A DNA stretch of 18,427 nt, taken from NCBI GenBank assembly GCA_017503885.1, contig JAFVSF010000182.1, forward strand, positions 1-18,427, in the 5' to 3' direction. Under the pieces are notes generated by a model. That model saw only the letters and a program-made list of their open reading frames with translations. It was not told the origin of the DNA and did not search any database. Positions 14,969-18,427 of the stretch are shown piece by piece. The position numbers were made by a program, and so were the translations under genes. Positions within the stretch are counted from its first letter, which is position 1. Each line of letters begins with the position of its first letter. The stretch is from Clostridia bacterium. GTDB lineage: Bacteria; Bacillota; Clostridia; Christensenellales; Borkfalkiaceae.

Positions 14969-15169
14969 ATGGCAGTTCCTAAGCATAAAACTTCCAAACA
15001 AAGAGCAAACACTAGATTTTCTAACAATTCTAAGGCAAAGATGCCCACTTTAGTTAAGTGTCCTCAATGTCATGAATATACTCAGCCTCATACAGTTTGT
15101 GCTAAATGTGGTTATTATGACGGTAAGCTCGTTGTTGATCACAGCAAGGCAGAAGCAAGCGCTGAATAA
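14969..15169 (+). CDS. rpmF: 50S ribosomal protein L32
   Basis: Small structural protein of the large ribosomal subunit. The N-terminus MAVPKHKTSKQRANTRFSN is diagnostic. It is the zinc-binding form with four cysteines, Cys31, Cys34, Cys44 and Cys47 (KCPQCHEY and VCAKCGYY). At 66 residues it is slightly longer than usual, with a C-terminal tail of charged and alanine residues. An AGAGG site precedes the ATG, and the gene is co-transcribed with DUF177, as in most bacteria. Presence of the cysteine form suggests zinc is normally available; no cysteine-free paralogue is visible in this window. Confidence 0.97.
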   Translation: MAVPKHKTSKQRANTRFSNNSKAKMPTLVKCPQCHEYTQPHTVCAKCGYYDGKLVVDHSKAEASAE

Positions 15170-15186
15170 TTTAGAATTTTAAATAA

Positions 15187-15216
15187 AAGGCGGATAGCGA
15201 AGCTATTCGCCTTATT
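15187..15216 (+). terminator. Probable terminator after rpmF
   Basis: A stable 12-bp hairpin (AAGGCGGATAGC 15187-15198 with GCTATTCGCCTT 15202-15213, GAA loop, one G-T wobble) lies 18 bases after the rpmF stop. The following sequence, ATTGTCG, is a poor T tract, so termination may be partial or the hairpin may protect the 3' end. Confidence 0.6.
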
Positions 15217-15260
15217 GTCGTATATAAATAATATAAAATTGCGTATATTAGTGGTGTATT

Positions 15261-16229
15261 ATGTCACAAACAAATAATAAAGCAATATTTGGCAGAGTAC
15301 TATTATTATTGGTTACTATAGCATGGGGAAGTTCATTTATCGTGTTAAAAGACACGTTGACGACACTAGGCAATGGTAATTTTACCTTTTTTATTCTCGC
15401 TTTGCGTTTTTTAATTTCAGGTTTAATACTCTCTATAATTTGCTATAAAAGATTAATATCAATAAAAAAGAGCACTTTTTTCAAAGGGCTATTTTTGGGT
15501 GTTATCTTGTTTTGTGCATACGGAATACAAACTGTTGGTTTAAGATATACAACTCCATCTAAAAATGCTTTTTTGACAGCAGTATACGTAGTTTTAGTTC
15601 CTTTTTTATCATGGTTATTTTTATCAACAAAGCCAGTATTAAGGCATTACGTAGGTGCAGTTATATGTATGGTTGGTATAGCGTTTGTTGCTATAATTGG
15701 CAAAAATGAGCATGCAAGCAAAGAGTTTTTAGGTGACCTTTTATCGCTTGCTAGTGGTATTTTTTACGCTTTCCAAATTATATATATATCTAAACATGCA
15801 GAAAATGAAGATGCAATACAACTTTTAATTATCGAAATATTGACAGTGTCCGTTCTTTGTGTTGGGGTTACAGGTATTTTTGAGTTTCCTTTACATTATC
15901 AAGAATTCTCTATACCACAAGGCTTTTTGTGGAAAATTGCCTATCTTGCAGTTGTTTGTACGTTATTTGCACAGTTTGGGCAAATGATTGCTCAAAAATA
16001 TACGCCTCCAACGGCAGTAGCAATATTGTTTAGTTTTGAAGCTGTATTTGGCGTTTTATTTGAATTAATATTTGGCAAAGCAGAAATAACTTATTATTTA
16101 GTAATTGGGTTTACTTTAATTTTTATATCTGAAATTATATCGGAGGTAGGTATTAAAAAGCTTTTAGGGCTTTTAAAAAATAAGGAAAAACAAATTATAA
16201 CTGATAATAGTGAAAATAATATAGACTAA
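15261..16229 (+). CDS. EamA family (DMT superfamily) membrane transporter
   Basis: Inner-membrane carrier of the drug/metabolite transporter superfamily. The 322-residue protein has about ten hydrophobic segments arranged as two EamA repeats: residues about 10-145 (starting LLLVTIAWGSSFIVLKD, a typical EamA opening) and about 155-290 (GDLLSLASGIFYAFQIIYISK; the second ends near GFTLIFISEIIS). Between them, RYTTPSKNAFLTAVYVVLVPFLSW is the conserved TxxxAfLxxlypv region. A hydrophilic Lys/Asn/Glu tail follows. Substrate cannot be predicted; members export amino acids, nucleotides or drugs. The ATG is preceded only by a weak GTGGTG site. It seems to be a single-gene unit closed by the terminator at 16289. 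Confidence 0.88.
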   Translation: MSQTNNKAIFGRVLLLLVTIAWGSSFIVLKDTLTTLGNGNFTFFILALRFLISGLILSIICYKRLISIKKSTFFKGLFLGVILFCAYGIQTVGLRYTTPSKNAFLTAVYVVLVPFLSWLFLSTKPVLRHYVGAVICMVGIAFVAIIGKNEHASKEFLGDLLSLASGIFYAFQIIYISKHAENEDAIQLLIIEILTVSVLCVGVTGIFEFPLHYQEFSIPQGFLWKIAYLAVVCTLFAQFGQMIAQKYTPPTAVAILFSFEAVFGVLFELIFGKAEITYYLVIGFTLIFISEIISEVGIKKLLGLLKNKEKQIITDNSENNID

Positions 16230-16288
16230 AACAAGCATAAAATATAGACTTTTTAAAATAATTAAGAATAATTCCTAAAAATTTTTAA

Positions 16289-16314
16289 AAATCCCTTGAC
16301 AAAGGGGTTTTTTT
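16289..16314 (+). terminator. Terminator of the EamA transporter gene
   Basis: A 9-bp stem (16289-16297 with 16302-16310, one T-G wobble, loop GACA) runs into T7. It overlaps the promoter of the next gene. Confidence 0.78.
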
Positions 16315-16324
16315 ATGTTATTAT
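16296..16324 (+). promoter_or_regulatory. Promoter of reverse rubrerythrin, embedded in the terminator
   Basis: TTGACA (16296-16301), 17-base spacer and TATTAT (16319-16324) with an extended -10 TGT. The -35 box is formed by the end of the terminator's left arm and its loop, and the T tract lies in the spacer. A small GCC-GAAA-GGC hairpin and GGAGG (16357-16361) follow before the start codon. Confidence 0.75.
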
Positions 16325-16368
16325 AAATTCAGAAAAACAAAGCCGAAAGGCATTATGGAGGAAATATT

Positions 16369-16914
16369 ATGAAGAAATTTGTTTGTCCAATTTGCGGTTA
16401 CGTTCACGAAGGTGAAACTGTTATAGATGCTTGCCCACTTTGCAAGTGCCCAGGTAGTAAGTTTACGGTTCAAGAAGGTGAAAAGACTTGGGCTGCTGAG
16501 CATATCGTTGGTGTTGCTAAAGGCGTTGATGAAGAAATCATCAAGGGCTTGAGAATGAACTTTGAAGGCGAGTGTACCGAAGTTGGTATGTATCTTGCTA
16601 TGGCAAGAGTAGCACACAGAGAAGGTTATCCAGAAATCGGTCTTTACTGGGAAAAAGCAGCTTTTGAAGAGGCTGAACACGCTGCAAAGTTTGCTGAACT
16701 TTTAGGTGAAGTTGTAACTGATTCTACTAAGAAAAACCTTGAACTTAGAGTTGATGCTGAAAATGGTGCAACTGCTGGTAAGTTTGAACTTGCAAAGAGA
16801 GCAAAAGAACTTGGTTTAGATGCTATTCACGATACCGTACATGAAATGGCTCGTGACGAGGCTAGACACGGCAAGGCATTTGAGGGGTTATTAAAGAGAT
16901 ATTTTAATAAATAA
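16369..16914 (+). CDS. Reverse rubrerythrin (rubredoxin domain first)
   Basis: Non-haem iron peroxidase that reduces hydrogen peroxide to water in anaerobes. Domain order is reversed relative to classical rubrerythrin: the rubredoxin-like iron site is at the N-terminus (Cys6, Cys9, Cys22, Cys25 in CPICGY and CPLCKC), followed by a four-helix ferritin-like diiron domain with FEGECTEVGMY, FEEAEHAAKF and the second ligand set HEMARDEARHGKAF. Length 181 residues matches clostridial reverse rubrerythrins, which are strongly induced by oxygen and repressed by PerR. It has a strong GGAGG site and its own promoter. A PerR-type gene lies at 3171, but I cannot show an operator here. Codons suggest high expression. 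Confidence 0.94.
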   Translation: MKKFVCPICGYVHEGETVIDACPLCKCPGSKFTVQEGEKTWAAEHIVGVAKGVDEEIIKGLRMNFEGECTEVGMYLAMARVAHREGYPEIGLYWEKAAFEEAEHAAKFAELLGEVVTDSTKKNLELRVDAENGATAGKFELAKRAKELGLDAIHDTVHEMARDEARHGKAFEGLLKRYFNK

Positions 16915-16956
16915 TTTTTTTTAAAAGCGTTATATACTTCGCAAAAGAGCGTTACT

Positions 16957-17033
16957 GCTTTGTGTCCCAAACCCCAATGACCAAAAAGGTCTATTGTGTC
17001 TTGTGTCGCAAAGCGAGCCTTCTTTTGCTTGCA
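16957..17033 (+). repeat. Structured intergenic repeat, copy 1
   Basis: Carries a 48-base core (16986-17033) that matches copy 3 at 46 of 48 positions. The apical hairpin pairs 16975-16978 with 16993-16996 and 16979-16982 with 16988-16991, with a 5-base loop and a single bulged T at 16992. An outer stem pairs 16957-16964 with 17007-17014, including one wobble. Bases 16915-16956 before it hold nothing I recognise. Confidence 0.85.
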
Positions 17034-17082
17034 TCTAACCCTTTAAATTTAGGGTGTATTTACTACGCAATACTTTGTTTCT

Positions 17083-17167
17083 AAAAAGCGATAACGATTG
17101 GGATGACCAACAAGGTCTATCCCATCCGTTATCGCTTTTTGTGCCTCGTCTTGCTTGCAACTACGCC
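17083..17167 (+). repeat. Structured intergenic repeat, copy 2, with a long hairpin
   Basis: Shares 17 of 18 bases with copy 1 at its left (17103-17120) and 15 exact bases with copy 3 at its right (GCTTGCAACTACGCC, 17153-17167), while the middle has diverged without changing length. Bases 17083-17140 fold into one hairpin: 14 uninterrupted pairs (17083-17096 with 17127-17140), a 2x2 internal loop, six pairs, a bulged T at 17118, four pairs and an AACAA loop. Its A5...T5 flanks could also terminate transcription either way. Confidence 0.85.
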
Positions 17168-17190
17168 TTAAAACACTAAAGCTAACGAGA

Positions 17191-17256
17191 AATAATCTAA
17201 AAGGTTTATTGTGTCTTGTGTCGCTAAGCGAGCCTTCTTTTGCTTGCAACTACGCC
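17191..17256 (+). repeat. Structured intergenic repeat, copy 3
   Basis: Core 17201-17248 differs from copy 1 at only two positions. The apical stem uses other bases but pairs the same way: 17191-17193 with 17208-17210, bulged T at 17207, then 17194-17197 with 17203-17206 and a TAAAA loop. I found no outer stem for this copy. Confidence 0.82.
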
Positions 17257-17307
17257 CTAAAAACAAGTTATATTTTCTAATATAATAAATAATAGGTTAA
17301 ATTTAAG

Positions 17308-17333
17308 CGTTCCTAAAAGGAACGTTTTTTTTT
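17308..17333 (+). terminator. Intrinsic terminator, plus strand, at the end of the repeat region
   Basis: CGTTCCT (17308-17314), AAA loop and AGGAACG (17318-17324) followed by nine T. It is the first classical plus-strand terminator after rubrerythrin apart from the copy 2 hairpin, so a transcript could include all three repeats. Confidence 0.88.
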
Positions 17334-17341
17334 AATTTAAA

Positions 17342-17365
17342 AGCCTTGAAGACTTCTTCAAGGCT
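17342..17365 (-). terminator. Probable terminator of the transketolase gene
   Basis: GCCTTGAAG (17343-17351), ACTT loop and CTTCAAGGC (17356-17364) form a perfect 9-bp stem, extended by one A-T pair. Read on the minus strand, it lies 19 bases after the transketolase stop and is followed by only four T before A-T-rich sequence, so strength is uncertain. Confidence 0.7.
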
Positions 17366-17383
17366 AATTTAATGTGCTTTAAA

Positions 17384-18427
17384 TTATTTACTTAATACTT
17401 TTTTAACTGTTTCAACAACGTTTTCAACAGTAAAGCCAAATTTCTTTAAAAGATCGCTAAATGGAGCAGAAGCACCAAACGTTGTCATTCCGATAACTTT
17501 TCCGTCTAAACCAACGTATTTATACCACATATCAGGTGTGCCTGCTTCAACGGCAACTCTCGCTTTAACTTCTGAAGGAAGTACTGTTGCTTTGTATACG
17601 TCATCTTGCATATCAAAAAGTTCCATGCAAGGTACAGATACAACTCTAACGTCAATGTTTTCCTTTTTAAGCTCTTCTTTAGCTTTCATAACAAGTTCAA
17701 CTTCAGAGCCACTTGCTAAAAGGATTGCATCAGGGGTAGGTCTTTCGCTATCTGCCAAAATATATGCACCCTTTAAAGCGTTAATGCTAGAATTCTCATA
17801 TTGTGGAAGATTTTGTCTTGTAAGAACTAAACATGTTGGAGAATTTTCTGAAAGGGCAGAAATCCAAGCATAAGCAGTTTCCTTGCCGTCTGCAGGACGG
17901 AAAACTTTCATATTAGGAATAGAACGTAAGCCTGCTAATTGTTCAACTGGTTGGTGTGTAGGTCCATCTTCACCAACGCCGATAGAATCGTGCGTCAAGA
18001 TGTACGTAACAGGAATATTCATAAGAGCAGAGAGTCTCATTGCATTCTTCATATAATCAGAGAAAATGAAGAAGGTAGCACAATATACTTTAAGACCACC
18101 GTGAAGAGCCATACCGTTACAAATTGCAGACATTGCGTGTTCTCTTATGCCAAAATGGAAATTAGAACCTATTCTATTTTCAGGAGAATAGTAACTTCTT
18201 GCCGTCATGTTTGACTTGTTTGATGGGGCAAGGTCAGCACTACCACCTGCCAAGTTTGGAACGAGTTCTGCTAATCTGTTTAAAACCTTAAAAGAAGTGT
18301 TTCTTGTTGCATCTGGTTTAGCAAAATCGAAAAGTTTTTCATCGTTTATAAGGTCAGGAGTTTTATTAGATAAATAATCAAGGAATCTATTGCCAAGTTC
18401 TGGATATTCTTTAGTATATGCCTCAAG
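17384..18427 (-). CDS. tkt: Transketolase, C-terminal part (5' end beyond the window)
   Basis: Thiamine-diphosphate enzyme of the non-oxidative pentose phosphate pathway, moving two-carbon units between sugar phosphates. The last 347 residues are present and open to the window edge, so the gene is truncated by the window rather than broken; the N-terminal ThDP-binding half is missing. Visible landmarks are AGGSADLAPSNKSN, FHFGIREHAMSAICNGMALHGG (ThDP-contacting glutamate in REHAM), YCATFFIFSDYMKNAMRL, THDSIGVGEDGPTHQPVEQLAGLRSIPNM, LTRQNLP and the C-terminal domain with SGSEVELV and GMTTFGASAP. The internal TTG at 18251-18253 is a leucine, not a start. Adjacent to no other carbohydrate gene here. 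Confidence 0.96.
   Translation of the reverse strand, partial: LEAYTKEYPELGNRFLDYLSNKTPDLINDEKLFDFAKPDATRNTSFKVLNRLAELVPNLAGGSADLAPSNKSNMTARSYYSPENRIGSNFHFGIREHAMSAICNGMALHGGLKVYCATFFIFSDYMKNAMRLSALMNIPVTYILTHDSIGVGEDGPTHQPVEQLAGLRSIPNMKVFRPADGKETAYAWISALSENSPTCLVLTRQNLPQYENSSINALKGAYILADSERPTPDAILLASGSEVELVMKAKEELKKENIDVRVVSVPCMELFDMQDDVYKATVLPSEVKARVAVEAGTPDMWYKYVGLDGKVIGMTTFGASAPFSDLLKKFGFTVENVVETVKKVLSK

Noticed and set aside
16312..16326. Per box (PerR operator) at the rubrerythrin promoter
   Set aside because: ATTATAA at 16320-16326 matches one half-site, but the other half matches at only three of seven positions. TATAAT-like sequence is expected from the -10 box itself. The same holds for a half-site at 3144-3150 before perR.
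17049..17249. 66-residue minus-strand frame across the repeats
   Set aside because: It is made of repeat copies 2 and 3 plus linking sequence, lacks a good ribosome site and known motifs, and the stem pairing explains the sequence better than coding does.
16957..17256. CRISPR array
   Set aside because: The three repeats are unequal in spacing (126 and 89 bases), diverged in the middle and longer than CRISPR repeats, with no cas genes nearby.

Overview
The window is an AT-rich, gene-dense stretch of ordinary chromosome, most likely from an uncultured anaerobic member of the Clostridia. The evidence is the SCIFF (six-cysteine) precursor peptide with its radical SAM maturase, a reverse-type rubrerythrin with an N-terminal rubredoxin knuckle, a PerR-type regulator, the tmcAL / pta-ackA / DUF177-rpmF gene order familiar in Firmicutes, consensus sigma-A promoters and AGGAGG-type ribosome binding sites. 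I see no mobile element, CRISPR array, tRNA or rRNA gene. The species cannot be named from this sequence.

Layout. 1-3533: lon protease, the ribosome-assembly GTPase engB (ysxC/yihA) and a PerR-like peroxide regulator. 3560-6228: a promoter, a lysine riboswitch (L box) with its own terminator, a fused substrate-binding/permease protein and its ATPase, closed by a terminator; the riboswitch predicts that this transporter imports lysine. 6243-7583: a PLP-dependent protein of the methionine gamma-lyase / 'aluminium resistance' family that seems to start at a non-canonical codon. 7623-10708: the SCIFF peptide gene, a terminator, the SCIFF maturase and an Orn/Lys/Arg-decarboxylase-type enzyme overlapping it by 8 nt. 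10720-14292: tmcAL on the minus strand, divergent from pta-ackA. 14326-15216: a consensus promoter, a hairpin-rich leader, DUF177 (YceD) and rpmF. 15261-16229: an EamA-type transporter. 16289-16914: reverse rubrerythrin, whose promoter is embedded in the preceding terminator. 16915-17383: gene-free, with three diverged copies of a structured repeat. 17384-18427: the C-terminal part of a transketolase on the minus strand, cut by the window edge.

How the genes fit together. Pta and AckA make ATP and acetate from acetyl-CoA, and TmcAL uses acetate and ATP to acetylate the wobble cytidine of elongator tRNA-Met. PerR and rubrerythrin are peroxide/oxygen defence parts of an anaerobe. The lysine riboswitch and transporter form a complete sense-and-import unit. 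SCIFF and its maturase form a sactipeptide-like cassette.

Most of the window is housekeeping. The least explained items are the three-copy repeat at 16957-17256, whose apical stem keeps its pairing and a bulged T despite base changes; the SCIFF variant lacking the usual threonine after the fifth core cysteine; and the structured leader before the DUF177 gene.
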